This document shows positions 21,726 to 33,700 of a stretch of 64,000 nucleotides of DNA, one piece after another. Origin of the DNA: Carallia brachiata (taxonomy: Eukaryota; Streptophyta; Magnoliopsida; Malpighiales; Rhizophoraceae); contig JADCRB010000077.1 in assembly GCA_021464245.1 (NCBI GenBank), positions 1,385,063 through 1,449,062 on the forward strand. The letters run 5' to 3'. Positions within the stretch are counted from its first letter, which is position 1; each line of letters starts with the position of its first letter. The notes under the pieces are model-generated. The model was not told the DNA's origin. It searched no databases and worked only from the letters and a program-made list of their open reading frames with translations. A program made the translations under genes and the position numbers.

Positions 21726-22506
21726 TGTAAGAAATATAAAGTATGTTAAAACGCTTGAATTCCAAATGGAAAAGAGAAGCCAAGGTGTACTTAACAAGTG
21801 AATATAAAAAAGAATAAATATCTCACATGGAAAAGAGAAGTTAAGTATTATTTGCTTATAGTCTAACATCTTTCCTATACTTCATAAAATAAATAACCCA
21901 TAAGAGGTCTCTCCCGACCTAGACTTAGGCTCGATATGAGCAAGCTCATGCGACCCTACGTGGTGAATAGGCCTTAGCCGGTCCACCCGTAAGCCCAACT
22001 TTTTGAGATCTTTTAGATATGTCGGTCAAAATAGTCGTTTTTTGATTAATCGTTTTTGACTGTTCAAGAGTCAACTGTTACAATTGCTACATACTGTTGA
22101 AAACTAGCTGTTGTGACCATTAAACTAGCCTTTGTGCTCATTATTCTCCTTTATAAAACTTTATATCCAGACTATTATAAAATGGACCAAGCTACTTTTA
22201 ACAAGAGAGATAACATCTATCATACTCTTCCTTTCTATACTCACATTCTCAAATTTGTTAGGTTTTTCAAACTGTGTGCTGCTTTTGTCATCTCACTTAT
22301 GAAGTGCACATTAGTGGAAAGGTCTGTCATATCCTATGAGGATAATCACTATTATATCTATTGCACTGTGGCTACTTCGTACACAGGGGCACAAATATAT
22401 CTTTAAGGACAGTGAATCTGCCAGCTTCAGATTATATATATATATTCATTTATTTTATTTTGTTGCATTCATATTTATTTATTATTGTTCCTGATTATGT
22501 CTAACA
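21726..22506 (+). repeat. Copia 3' LTR
   Basis: This ~781-bp LTR runs TGTAAGAAATATA...CTAACA and matches the 5' LTR with many substitutions, so the insertion is old relative to the chromovirus at 30.8 kb. It is followed by AAAGT, the partner of AAAAT left of the 5' LTR. Confidence 0.8.
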
Positions 22507-25500
22507 AAAGTCACTTTGCGCTGAAGTAATTTTAATCGCTTTCTTAACAGCAAGCAGCTCAGCAATATTAGAATCTTAAGCACTAATGGAATAAGAGAAG
22601 ACACACAAAAAAAACCCCTTGCAGTCACGAAGCACTCCACCTATACCTGTAGGCCCAGGTTTTCTTTTAGCAGCTCTATCAACGTTCCATTTAGTAGTGA
22701 GCGGATCCGGAGGAGTCCAATAGAGGGAGCCTTGCCTAAGAGGTTGTGAAGCCCACATTTGAATAGTGTCAGTAGAGACGAGATGAGATTGAGCTTGGAA
22801 AGGGATGCCTTCATCATTTACCTTGGGCCAATTATTAAGCCTAGCCGACGTAACATCAAGAAGCATACTACCTCTTATGCTATCATTCTGAAATATCATT
22901 TTGTTTCTTTCCAGCAAAATGGTCCAAATTAGAACAAAAAATAGAGTCATCCAAATTTGATTTTGCCTTTTACCTCTTACCAATCTGTCCCACTACGCAA
23001 ATAAGTCTTTTGCATTATTAGGAATACACCATTTAATTCCCCACCAGTTGACCGTAGCACTCCAAAGTGACCATAATTTAGAACACAAGAAGAGAATATG
23101 CGAAGTTGTTTCCGCATCAGTTTTGCACGTAGGGCAAAAGACATCTTGTTCATTTAGCTAGCCTTTTTGAAACAAAGAGTTTCAAGTACACAACTTGTCT
23201 ATCAATGCCATCCACACAAAAATCTCAACTTTCGGGGGAACCAAACCAACGCAAATATTATGAACACAATTAGAGCTAAGAGAAAGCATCAACTTATCCA
23301 TTTTAGCGCAAAAGGACTTGGCACTAAAAAGGCCATTCGAATTGTATTGCCATATCATTGTGTCTTGATTGGTTGGACAGATTGTAGCTTTGCTGAGGGT
23401 GTTCAATAACTCAGTGCTTACATCAATCTCCCAAGAGTGTAATGGTGTACGCCATCTTAGATGCCAAGTCCATGTTCCATCCACCCAATCTCTCATCTCT
23501 TTAACCATAGCTTCTTTGTCTAAGGAAAGTGAAAGTAATCTTGGAAACTTAATTGCAACAAAATAATCTGAGATAAATAAATCTGTCCAAAATTTTATTC
23601 TTTCACCATTTCCCAATAAGAAACGGATACCACCCTACGATATATTAGAAACAAAATCATCAGTTTCAGTGGAGTGAATAACATCTTCCCATATTCTAGA
23701 ATTGTTGTGAGCATTGTTAGGAGGGAACCATCTATGGGTTGTAATCATATTTGGAGCAAATAACCTGATGCCACAAAGCATCCTTTTCTTTATTGAAGCG
23801 CCAAAGCCACTTGAATAGGAGTGCTTGATTTTTTTGCAGAAGTGATCCTAACCCAAAACCTCTAAATTTCTTGGGCTTACAGATAAGATCCCAATGCACC
23901 ATACACATCTTCCTCTTATCTAGTCTCCTGACCAAAAGAATTTCCTTTGAAGTGACACAAGTTCATTTGCCACTTGTTTAAGAATTTTGAAATGAGAGAG
24001 ATAATATCAAGGGAGAGAGGAAAGCATAGATTTAATCAAAGCTAAATGACCACCACTTGACAAAATTCTTCCTTTCCAGTTAGCAAGCCTATTTTGAATT
24101 TTTGTAACAATAGGCTCCCAAGTAGACTTCCTCTAAGGATTGGCACCAAAAAGCAAACCCAAGTATTTAAAGGGAAGAGAATCAATTTTCATTCTAAGAG
24201 TGTGTGCCACATTTAAAAGCCGATTAGAGTTGATATTTATCCTTTGTAAAAAAAAACCTTCAATCCTAACACAAACTCAAAACATCTAAGAACTCTCTTC
24301 AAATTAGCCAAAATGTTTATCTCAGTTTCACAGAAAATAATAGTATCATCCGCAAACGGTAAGTGAGAAAGGCAAACGTTGGAATTTTCAATCTGAATCC
24401 CAAGAAAAAGATTCTTTTCACATGCTTTTCGAAAGAGATAGGCGAGTCCTTCTACAGCAACGATAAACAGGAAAAGGGAGAGTGGATCACCTTGTCTTAG
24501 ACCTTTACCAAGTTGAATTTCATTAGTAGGGGACCTATTAACCAAAACAGAGACTCTTGCAGTGCTTATGCACTCTTTGATCCATAATCTCCATTGAGGT
24601 AGAAAACCCATTAGAGACATAATTTCATCAAAATAATCTGATAACACTGAGTCAAAGGCCTTATGAAAGTCAGGCTTCACAGTTACACTAGCTTGCTTGC
24701 TCTTTTTCAGATAATGAATTAGTTCAAAAGTAATAAGGACCCCATCAAAAATTTACATATCCTAGATAAAAGCAGTTTTGTTGTCCTTAATCACCTCACA
24801 GACTACTAGTTTGAGCTTGTTAGACAAGCGTTTGGAAATGATCTTATATAAGCAACCAATAAGAATGATAGGATGAAAGTTAGAAAGCCAAGAAGCACCA
24901 GCAAGATTAGCAATCAAGATAACAAAGGAGGAATTGATACCATAAGGAAGGGTACCATGTTTATAGAAGTGTGAAACTATACAAATAATGTCTTCTTGAA
25001 GAACGCTCAAAGCTGCTTTAATAAAAGAGAAGTTAAAACCATCTAGGCCTTGAGCCTTCCCCCCATCGCAATCCCAAACGGCAGCTTTGATTTCCTCAAT
25101 GGTAAAAGGACCTTCACGAAAAGTGGCAGAAGCAGTAGACAACTTTTTAATACAACAATCCCCAAGAGATAATCACTCTTGACTTGGATAAGAATAGAGA
25201 TTATGAAAAAAATTTTACACTTTAAATTTAATAGAATCTGGGTCAGAAATAATCCTGCTACCCACATTAATAGTGCCCAAATAGTTTCTTCTTGCTTTGT
25301 TAGTAGCATAGATATGAAAGAATGTGTATTTCGATTTCCTTTTTTAATCCACTGGATACGAGATTTTTGCCTTTAAATAAATTCCCTAATTTTATGCTTT
25401 GTCCATAACTGAGCCCACAAGACATTTCTTTTCTCGACTTCAACAGCAGTTAATGGACTGCATTCCTGAATCTTGTCAAGCTCACCAAGATCTTGCTCTA

Positions 25501-26400
25501 TTTGCTTAATTTCTCTATCCACATTCTCAAAAGCATCCATGTTCTATTTTTTGAGAAAGTCTTAAGAATTTAAATTTGTTCATTATCCTACTTGGCCCTT
25601 TAGTCACAGCATTCAAATCATTCTATTTTTTCCACCATTCAAGAAACCAGGAGCTTGCAACCAACAGTCAAGAAAACGGAACGACTTAGAACCCCAATCA
25701 ATTGATTATTCTTTTAGCCACATAGGGCAATGGTCGAAAACACCCCTGCACAAAGCCCACTGCTTGGAATTCGGGAACTTCTCTAGCCATCCCGAACTTA
25801 ATAAGAATCTGTCAATGCGGCTCATACATAAAGAGTTAGCCCATGTTAATTTTCTCCCTATAAGCGAACATCTAACACCTCCATAGTATTCGAGAAGTCA
25901 ATAAAGTCTTTCGTACCCACACAAACAGAGCCATCACAATTGCTTCGCTCCCCAACTTTCAACCGGGTATTGAAATCACCCCTTGATAAAAATATCTCTC
26001 AAAAGGCCCCGCTCAGAGTGATAAGTTTATGCCAAAGGTTCTTTCTAGCTACTATATCATTGTAACCATAAACAGTGACAACAACACAATCAACGTTGAA
26101 TTGAGGCATTGTACCTTGAATGGCTATCCATCTCTCATCGTTAGTGACGCCCACTTCTAGAAATTTGCTTTTATCCCAAACAATGAGCAGCCCACCAGAA
26201 TTCCCAATCGCTTCAACTTCTACCCAACCACAATCAATAGAGCCCGAAAGCTGTCTAATATCTTTATTAGATACCTCCTGAATTTTTGTTTCTTGAAGGA
26301 GCAGAATATCCACCTTCTTTTTCCTTACAACTTCATAAACCTTTTTTTTTTTTAGGTTTGAACACAGCCCTCGAACATTCCATGACAAGAGATTAACCAT
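22507..26400 (-). pseudogene. LINE (A) ORF2: endonuclease, RT, zinc-knuckle and RNase H N-terminus
   Basis: On the minus strand ORF2 begins at the ATG at 26,400 (MVNLLSWNVRGLCSN), the standard start of a plant LINE apurinic-type endonuclease, with LLLQETKIQE downstream. RT follows at 24,237-25,142. It contains DGFNFSFIK, MKPDFHKAFDSV (plant LINEs have KxDFxKAFD), LGKGLRQGDPLS and LPFADDTIIF. Then come the plant LINE zf-RVT region (KVEIFVWMALIDKL near 23,185) and the first half of RNase H (KWNVDRAAKRKPGPTGIGG). The RNase H continues at 4,432 after the copia insertion. Many stops and frameshifts make it inactive. Confidence 0.88.
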
Positions 26401-26700
26401 GGGTATTAAAAGTCTCGTTAGGAATGTCAACCGAAGTTGACTTATTCCATTGTTGATTCCTTTTGCGCCTTTGCCATTGTGCTTCCGCATTATTCATCTC
26501 AACCAGCTGCTCAATTAGCTCAACTTCATTACCAGAAATACAAGCCTAATTGTTTTCCCACTTGCCAAGTCTTTTCCACTTCCCGTCGGCTCTTTTGATT
26601 CTCACAATCTGAAGGTGAATTTGATTTAACAGATGCCTAATTCCAACTATTTTGAAGTGCGATAAGATTGTCAAATAAAGAGCTAGCTTTGCTCACCTTC
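26401..26700 (-). pseudogene. LINE (A) ORF1 C-terminal fragment
   Basis: Upstream of ORF2 the minus strand encodes ELIEQLVEMNNAEAQWQRR and KRNQQWNKSTSVDIPNE, then a stop just before the ORF2 ATG. The lysine/arginine-rich tail is as seen at the end of plant LINE ORF1 proteins. The rest of ORF1 is not recognisable beyond about 26,700, so the LINE is probably 5'-truncated there. Confidence 0.5.
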
Positions 26701-27200
26701 GTGGACCTTCTAATTGAAAACTACCTATAGCTATACTTCACGGACCGATCGACCTTCTAATTGAAAAAAAAGAAAATAAAAACATCCAAGCATAGCCACA
26801 AAAATACTGTTCATTAAAATATAACTACTCGAATGATTAGGGTTGCCAATAATTACATAAAAAGAGACTAAATTCCCTAATCGACAGAATTGAAAAACAA
26901 ACTAATTAACTAGTTTGCAAGCATAGTCCATGCAATTTTTTCAGCTAAAAATCCAACGCTAATATTTCTACATGCTGCAGTCATATAAGCTTGTTAGGCA
27001 GCTATGTTAGTCCGCATCTCCTCATCGTGAGATTCCACGATTTTGTTCCCAACCTCCGTGGCAATGGCATTCGCAGCTGATTCCGAGACTTTATGCATTG
27101 AGACAGCACTTCTAGCATCCAATAATCTCCCGTGACTATAGCCGTTGAATGGCTAACCACTGCCCTGTTAAAGAAACTCTCTGCGTCATGGTATAATTTT

Positions 27201-27362
27201 TTTTTTTTTTTTTGGACAGCAAATAAATTTTATTCACAGTATTTAGTATCAAACTGGACACTCAAATCAGTCCACAAGTTCTATAAGAGCAGAAACTAAA
27301 AACAGGTGCTCATACATTGTCAAAATACAAAAAAAAAAAAAAAAAAATGCCGCCCCACCACG
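27201..27362 (-). mobile_element. 162-bp retroposon with TGGTATAATTTT target duplication
   Basis: It is flanked by TGGTATAATTTT at 27,189-27,200 and 27,363-27,374. It opens with a T-run and GGACAGCAAATAAATTTTATT, a reversed poly(A) tail like other LINE/SINE ends in this window, and contains a 19-A run near 27,331. Family not identified. Confidence 0.7.
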
Positions 27363-27691
27363 TGGTATAATTTTATCCCAACATGTGATTGTTGTAAAAA
27401 TTACCCCAACCTGGGTTTTTCACTGCCAAATTTAAACTCCAACCAGCGGTAATTTCTGAGTTTGTGACATTGAAACCCTAGTTTTAAATGCACTTTCTCT
27501 TTTATTTCTCGTGCATTATCATATGCACTGTTACCTCTTGCTTGTGGGACACACATTTCATTTATTATACGTAGGATTACTGGCGAAGATTATTGACTTC
27601 GCTTACTGAGTGCCACAATGCATTCCACCTCACTGAGTTTCTGTCTCAGTTTATATATTTTGGTTTCTTTAGTTGGGTCCATCTTTTACCC

Positions 27692-27788
27692 TTTTTTTTG
27701 TTTATAGGAATAATAATCGAACCTTAGGCATAAAAATGAGAGTATATAAGACTCTATTACTAGACCTTACAATTAAGTGACAAAACAT
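27692..27788 (-). mobile_element. tRNA-derived SINE-like segment
   Basis: The minus strand reads CACTTAATTGTAAGG (A-box-like), then about 40 bases later GGTTCGATTATTATTCC (B-box-like), then ATAAACAAAAAAAA. This is the layout of a plant SINE with an A-rich tail. It is based on short motifs only. Confidence 0.4.
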
Positions 27789-28448
27789 CTCTTATTATGT
27801 GAAAAAAAAAAAAAGCATACATGCACAAATTCTAATCTTTTTGTTTCTTAGGGATCATACTCTATTGGATTATAGTTGGAGTAGATACAGTTTAAACTAA
27901 TAATCTTCTTTGTGGTATAAAGAAATACAAAGAGGGTGGTGAATTTGTCGTCGATATTATTATCGAAGGTGGCCTTGAACTGTTGAGCTGTCAATTAACC
28001 CAATCAAAAAGTTTGGATGCAATAACAATCAATGGGTTCTAAATTTCCTTAACAAAACACTGAGGTGTAGAGGAATTGATGCTGAAATAATTTAGACTTA
28101 GTCATAAAAGGGAAAAATCATCTATTCTCCTCATAAAGACCAAAAAAAAAAAAAAATTGCACAACTCTTTAACAAGAGAATTAATTAGTAAGAGAAGCAC
28201 TATTCTAGATCTTAAATTTTTTTTTTTTGAACTGCAAATTAGTATATTAAAATAATCCTTCAATAGTAAGGACCCTCAAAAGAGTACACGCTCTATCAAA
28301 ATTATAGCCAAAACTTTACCAACACCCAAACTGGCATTTACTAAAAATTGGCATCACAAAAGACTTCAGAACACCGCTGTACCGCCCTAGACCATACACC
28401 AGACCCCCATTCCACAAAAACTACCCATCAACCATCAAATGAGACAAA

Positions 28449-28719
28449 GCAGCAACTATTGATTCCCCTTTTCAAGCCCAATCCCTTCTTATTTCTGCAG
28501 ATGCACTACAAGGATAGAATGCTTATGCACATGCTTCTATAAATGCAAAGTATTGCAAGTTCTTTCTCTTGTGTTTGTTGACGATAGATAATGTGTGCCT
28601 AGGGAAGTATATTTTGGCTTTGTAATGATCTCTATCATTGAGTGACAGGTTGACCTTCTCGTATATTCTTAATTTCAATCAAATACATCCATACTTGAAT
28701 TATCAAAAAAAAAAACCAA
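28449..28719 (+). mobile_element. 271-bp retroposon with 18-bp target duplication
   Basis: It is flanked by ACCATCAAATGAGACAAA (28,431-28,448) and ACCATCAAAGGAGACAAA (28,720-28,737). It ends in a poly(A) run on the plus strand after TTTGTAATGATCTCT and TTGAATTATC, a common LINE-type 3' end. The surrounding ACCATACAC...CCCATTCCACAAAAACTACCCATC words occur on both sides because the host LINE tail is locally duplicated. Confidence 0.65.
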
Positions 28720-28966
28720 ACCATCAAAGGAGACAAATAAAAGTAAACAACCAAGATTGGTAAAGACCATACACTGCTAGACCACCCAAGACCATACACT
28801 AGACCCCCCATTCCACAAAAACTACCCATCAACCATCAAAGAAAACAGCTCACACCTCCAAGCCTTTAGCTAATCTATCTGTAATCCCCACCCCATTGAA
28901 AAAGATTTTTAATGCAATTCTCACATAATACCCTAGTTATATCACTATAACCATGCAAAAGGAAGT

Positions 28967-30664
28967 CTAGTATCTATCCTCCCCCATTTCCATTAGATTT
29001 TTTAAAATCACTTCCACATCGCCAACTAGCTCCAAGCCTAACATTCTACCAACTTCCAAAGTTTTTATGGCCTCTCCTCTTAACATCGTACTCCTCTTTA
29101 GCATCGTATCTTCTGATATGAAATTATCATTAGAATAGAATTCCCTGGGCATTTCAAATTAGTTTGTCTTGGCTTTCCCTTTTTTGGTGAACCGAAGTTT
29201 GCCTGCACCCTTCTTTTTCCTTCGTGGTACTAGTTTCCTCCTTTCAAACCCTTTTTCCTTTTCCTTCACTTCTGCCATGTCCCCTTTCTCTCTTCATATT
29301 ACTTCATCCCCACCATCTGTCCCCACCTCTACCCCAACCACAGACCGATCACACACCCTTGTTTCCGTATGATCAACAATGTCATTTGCACCGTCTTTAG
29401 CCCCCTCACCATAGTCTAGTCCCTCTCTAATACTATCCTTCATTCTCACCAACCCACTTAGATTTCCTTGTGCCTCCTCATCTTCAACACTTTTATTATC
29501 CTCTACTATTTCTTGGGTCAACAATTGATGAAGACTTTCTCCATTGAGAGTCTTCGGCATTTGATCCCCATTACCGAATTCCTCAACCCCCAATTCTCTA
29601 CTCCTATTACTAATGCAATTATCATAATCATTTTCTACTTTTCTATCTCCCTACTTAGGCCTAACCTCCAATTGGATTGGCGCTACTCCTCCCATAGACT
29701 CTATAGCCACTGTAATTTTATAAACCGTATCATCCACCCAAACAGCACAATATTTGGGAACAGTAACATCCCCTTTTGGCAAGACAAGAATCTTGCAACA
29801 ATCAAGCCTAAGTCATTGGTGGGTAGCTTCATCCACCGAGACAAACGTCCCCCACCTTTCACTTAACTCAGACAAGCACTCTTAGTTTTAGGCTTGTAGA
29901 GGGACTCTTTCTGGCCTAATCCAAGCCAACCGATCATCACACACATCACTAGGCCTCCAAGGGTGAATTTCCACAAAGTAACGATTTAACCAACTCTTTT
30001 CTTTGAGAACATAACTTGCATATCCTCTTTGGACTCAAAAGACATCAAAACCATAAATCCCCCATCAAGGTAATAGAGCAAGCACGTGCCCCCTCAGCTT
30101 CCAAATGATCAAGCAATAGCTCTACTGTGCCGAGGACACAAAAACGAACTACTACACTCTTTTCTAGCCACTCACGTTCTTGATCCCTTGAACAAAATTC
30201 AAAATCCACTGCATCTCCCCTTATTAATTCACACCTTCCTGCATAACCCCCGTCCTTGTTCCTACTAACTTCTTTCTCACACTCCAACTGAACGTTCCCT
30301 CTCCCCTGAACAGCCTCCTTGTATGATTTACCGGCCACCATCAACCCATTTGTAGCCTTATTTATCTCCACAACATTCAATTTAAATTTTTTTTTTTCAA
30401 ACGACACTTTACCCAACCCTTGAACCTCCCTTGCTCTATTTAGTCTAAGAGTCCCCTCTAATCTAACTCTCTCAAATCTGGCAAAATTAACCCTTAATCT
30501 TTTGTTCAAAAGCCATACTCCATGAAGATTGTGAACTGCAAAATTCACGTCTTGTTTGTTATGGAAGCACACAAACCCAAATTTTCGGCCTGTATGGCTA
30601 AGTTTGCGAGGGATGAATACATCATTCAACACCCCAAATTTGCTAAAGAGGTTGCCCAACCATT
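28967..30664 (-). pseudogene. RRM-type LINE ORF1 protein remnant
   Basis: The N-terminal part (30,045-30,659) is open and contains an RRM-like fold: LFSKFGVLNDVFIPRK, then GRKFGFVCFHNKQDVNFA and LNKRLRVNFARFE (RNP-1-like FGFVCF). A second domain (VVVRFCVLGTVELLLDHL, ACSITLMGDLWF) resembles the DUF4283-like module of plant LINE ORF1 proteins. Acidic linker frames follow (29,294-29,593). The C-terminal segment TMLKRSTMLRGEAIKTLEVG (29,152 downward) is like the end of ORF1 proteins, with a stop at 28,967. Frames are interrupted. The protein would bind RNA in the retroposition complex. A degraded host RRM gene is less likely. Confidence 0.6.
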
Positions 30665-30765
30665 GAGGATTTATCCTCTTTAGCTTTATCTACATCTTAC
30701 CTGGCCAAAATGAAGCCGATGCCAAGGCACTAAACCCGCCTACACACTCAGAGTTCTGATTATTG

Positions 30766-31098
30766 TGTCAGGGATTGTGGAATAGAATAGAGGGAGTTAA
30801 CGGAAGTCCAGTTGGCAGATTGTGATTGGTGTTCAAGAAATAGGATAGGAACGGATAAAAGTTGTTATCTACGCTGTTAAGAGAATTACTGTTAGTTGTA
30901 ATTGTTCATTCATTGGCTACTAGTATCTACGTGTATAAATACAAACTGTAGAGACAACAACAGAGATAACAAAAGATTAAAAATTCCAATACTTTCTCTA
31001 AACTCTCTCTCTCTCTCTCTCTTCCTTTCTTCCTATCTCACTCTCAAAATTCTTCTCCCCGATCTCCCATTTTCTTCTCCAAATCAAGGTCCATGACA
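30766..31098 (+). repeat. Chromovirus-like element 5' LTR
   Basis: 333 bp, TGTCAGGGATTG...CCATGACA. A TATA box TATAAATA is at 30,934-30,941 after CTACGTG, and a (CT)n tract at about 31,004-31,022. It pairs with 35,765-36,097. Confidence 0.95.
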
Positions 31099-31100
31099 AG

Positions 31101-31112
31101 TGGTATCAGAGC
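31101..31112 (+). promoter_or_regulatory. Primer-binding site, initiator tRNA-Met type
   Basis: TGGTATCAGAGC lies two bases after the 5' LTR and is complementary to the 3' end of plant initiator tRNA-Met. It primes minus-strand DNA synthesis. Confidence 0.92.
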
Positions 31113-31172
31113 AGTCCGGTTCGGTGGCCTGAGGAACGGATCAATCTGGCGAGAAAACCTCGAAGTGTACCC

Positions 31173-32234
31173 ATGCCGAGCACTTCTTCGTCCCCAGTTT
31201 CCGACGAGATCTTCAAGAAGATCGAAGAACAAGTATCGCTGCTGCAAAACCAGATTAAGGAACATGAGGTAAGATTTTCTCAGCAAGATTCTAGGTTTTC
31301 GCAGTTAATGGAGTTTTTGCAAGCGAAATTTGGGGCTTTACTTGGCAATAGTAAAGAAGGAGGGCAAAGTGGGTCTGTACCAGTAGCGGAAAGGGGTGTG
31401 GGAAGAGACCATTCTGGTATTCTACCTACCCCAAAGGAATTCGTCACTGTTAATGGCAGAAATTCTGGAGATAAGGGTTGTTCTGCCGATGTGGCTCAAT
31501 CTTGGGGTCCTAGGGCAACTTTACCATACTTTGAGGGCATTAATCCTCGAGATTGGATAGTGAAGTGTAATCGCTATTTTAGATTGAATAATGTGGCTGA
31601 ACATTCTAAGGTAGAAGTAGCAGCGATGTATTTGGGGAAAAAACCGGAAGCGTGGTTCCAGGGATGGTTGTTAGATCAAACTATAGTCACATGGGATAAA
31701 TTTTCTCAGGATTTGTGTCAGAGATTTAATGGTGGTAAATTGCTCGGTATCGTGGAAGAATTTAACAAGCTGAACCAAACTGGGAGTGTCTTGGAATATC
31801 AAGAGAAATTTGAAGAATTAAAGTCCCATATGAAGAACTTGAATCCTTTCCTCAATGAGGAATATTTCATGGACAGTTTTGTGAGTGGCTTGAATGGATC
31901 AATTAAGGCGGCCGTTAAGATGTCTCAACCGAAGGATCTCTTCCATTTGTATGAGTTGGCTCGTTTGCAAGAAGAAGTGGTGGAGGAGTTGTCCAAGCAA
32001 GCTAGACCACCTAGATCAACGGGATGGATACCGAGTGGTTCCTCTTATCGAAGCCCTATTCCTATGAACAGGCTTCCAAACACATTTTCTGCGGCCAAAA
32101 TTGAGGGAATTAGTAAATCCATACCAGAGCAAAAGATTACAGCAGAAGGAGGAGAAGGTATAATACCTGTTATAGATGTGGGGACAGGTATTTTCCGGGG
32201 CATCAGTGCACAAAAAAACCAGCGTTGCGGTTGA
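31173..32234 (+). CDS. Gag of the chromovirus-like element
   Basis: This 353-residue frame starts [20 protein letters not shown], with an N-terminal coiled coil, and contains the retrotransposon gag core [33 protein letters not shown] and [12 protein letters not shown]. Near 32,150 the frame slips. The zinc knuckle [14 protein letters not shown] lies in the next frame, which continues into pol. The normal arrangement is one gag-pol frame, so the slip is probably an indel. It is also possible that the slip is real and used as a frameshift, but no slippery signal is obvious. Confidence 0.88.
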   Translation: MPSTSSSPVSDEIFKKIEEQVSLLQNQIKEHEVRFSQQDSRFSQLMEFLQAKFGALLGNSKEGGQSGSVPVAERGVGRDHSGILPTPKEFVTVNGRNSGDKGCSADVAQSWGPRATLPYFEGINPRDWIVKCNRYFRLNNVAEHSKVEVAAMYLGKKPEAWFQGWLLDQTIVTWDKFSQDLCQRFNGGKLLGIVEEFNKLNQTGSVLEYQEKFEELKSHMKNLNPFLNEEYFMDSFVSGLNGSIKAAVKMSQPKDLFHLYELARLQEEVVEELSKQARPPRSTGWIPSGSSYRSPIPMNRLPNTFSAAKIEGISKSIPEQKITAEGGEGIIPVIDVGTGIFRGISAQKNQRCG

Positions 32235-33700
32235 TGGAGGGTGAGTTGGACACTTGGCACACTGCCCCACTAATTGAAGAAATGGATGATGAAGGTTATG
32301 GGGAAATGGAGGAAACACAAGTGACGCTATCTGTTAATGCTATTACGGGGGCCACTGGAGAAAACACATTAACTATGAAGGGAACTGTTGGGAGGAAGCA
32401 GTTGGTGATTTTAGTTGATACTGGTGCTACTAATAGCTTTTTGGATGCAAAATTGGCACAAGAGTTACACTGTAAATTGGAAGAGGTACAACCCATCTTG
32501 GTCAGGGTAGCAAATGGACAGAGAATGAGAAGTGCACACAAGTGCAGGTTTGAGTGGAAGATGCATGGGCATTCATTTTCAGCAGATTTGAGAATAATTC
32601 CTGTTGATGTGTATGACGTCATTCTTGGGTTTGATTGGATTAAAACATTGGGGCCAGTCACTATAGATCCGGATAACCTCAAGCTTACTTTCTTAAGAGA
32701 AGGTAAACTTGTGGAATTATGTGGATTAGCACCCACTGTTGCCATAAGAGCCATGACTGATAGCAACCTGGAAAACTTACTGAAGAAGAAAGGAGTTGGT
32801 GTGGAAGCGCACATTTTTGCGATGGTCAGCGAAGTGGACAACACTACCATGCCCCCTAGCTTGGAGGCTGTGTTAGAAGCGTATCAGGATGTGTTTTCTG
32901 AACCAAAGGGGCTGCCACCACCAAGGGCCCATGATCATGCTATACCACTGATGCCAGGAGCCCAAGCTGTCAACCTCAGACCCTACAGGTATCCTCATTC
33001 CCAGAAAACTGAGATTGAAAATCTTGTTCAGGAAATGTTGAGTTCTTCTATCATACAAACCAGCAATAGTCCTTTTGCTTCCCCAGTGCTGTTAGTTAAG
33101 AAAAAAGATGGTACATGGCGGTTTTGTGTTGATTACAGACAGCTCAATACCCTTACAGTTAAAGACAAATTTCCCATACCTATCATTGACGACTTACTAG
33201 ATGAATTGCATGGTGCGTCAATCTTTTCTAAGATAGATTTGAGGGCCGGATATCACCAAATCAGAATGAAGAATGAAGACATCCACAAAACTGCTTTCAG
33301 AACTCACCAAGGGCATTATGAGTTCAAGGTTATGCCATTTGGGCTAACCAATGCCCCAGCAACTTTCCAAGCTTTAATGAATGATATCTTTGGACCTTAC
33401 TTGAGGAAATTCATGCTGGTTTTCTTTGATGATTTGCTCATATACAGTCCGGATTTATCTAGTCATGTGCAACATTTGGTAACGGCTTTGAAAGAGTTGC
33501 GGAAACATCAACTCTATGCTAAACGATCTAAATGCTCATTTGGCCAAAGTCAAGTGGAGTATTTAGGTCATATTGTATCTGCGGCAGGCGTATCTACTGA
33601 TCCTAGTAAAGTGGAGGCAATGCAGCAATGGCCAACACCCTCAACTGTTAAGGAGCTAAGAAGTTTTTTAGGCTTAACTGGTTACTATCGAAATTTGTGA
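32170..33700 (+). pseudogene. Pol part 1: zinc knuckle, protease and reverse transcriptase
   Basis: After the [14 protein letters not shown] knuckle comes protease with the active site [15 protein letters not shown] (DTGA intact), then RT. RT motifs are [70 protein letters not shown] and [10 protein letters not shown] (catalytic FDDL). The frame ends at 33,700 in GYYRNL and a stop. One missing A in a short A-run moves the true continuation ([17 protein letters not shown]) into another frame. No ORF overlap signal is needed to explain it. Confidence 0.9.

Larger units (their letters stand above)
4433..22506 (+). mobile_element. Ty1/copia LTR retrotransposon, split by a nested Tat gypsy element
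   Basis: The LTRs start TGTGGGAAATATA (5') and TGTAAGAAATATA (3') and share long blocks, including the GGCCCGATATGAG-type motif and the TTTTTGACT...CTGTTGTGACCATTAAAC segment. The 5-bp flanks AAAAT (4,428-4,432) and AAAGT (22,507-22,511) look like a diverged target duplication. Domain order is gag, zinc knuckle, protease, integrase, RT, RNase H, as in copia. The element inserted into the RNase H domain of LINE A. It is interrupted at 5,285-15,619 by a younger Tat-type element and contains a scaffold-join artefact at 19,569. Several frameshifts and stops make it inactive. Confidence 0.9.
26701..28209. other. AT-rich intergenic stretch with small retroposons
   Basis: I find no gene in this stretch. 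It contains a 162-bp retroposon (27,201-27,362), a SINE-like segment (27,692-27,788), several A/T homopolymers and a repeated CTTCTAATTGAAAA word near 26,707-26,770. Confidence 0.6.
28210..30765 (-). mobile_element. ORF1-only LINE derivative (B), part downstream of the gypsy insertion
   Basis: A minus-strand retroelement whose poly(A) appears as a T-run at 28,219-28,231. It encodes an RRM-containing ORF1 (28,967-30,664) and a ~750-bp 3' region but no ORF2. The chromovirus at 30,766-36,097 split its 5' leader, with the TATTG duplication on either side; the leader continues at 36,098-36,340. The 3' region is itself interrupted by a 271-bp retroposon. It resembles plant LINE ORF1 followed directly by a LINE-type tail, hence a non-autonomous derivative. 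Confidence 0.65.

Noticed and set aside
32130..32234. Programmed frameshift between gag and pol of the chromovirus-like element
   Set aside because: No clear slippery site or pseudoknot, and other single-base breaks in this element look like errors.
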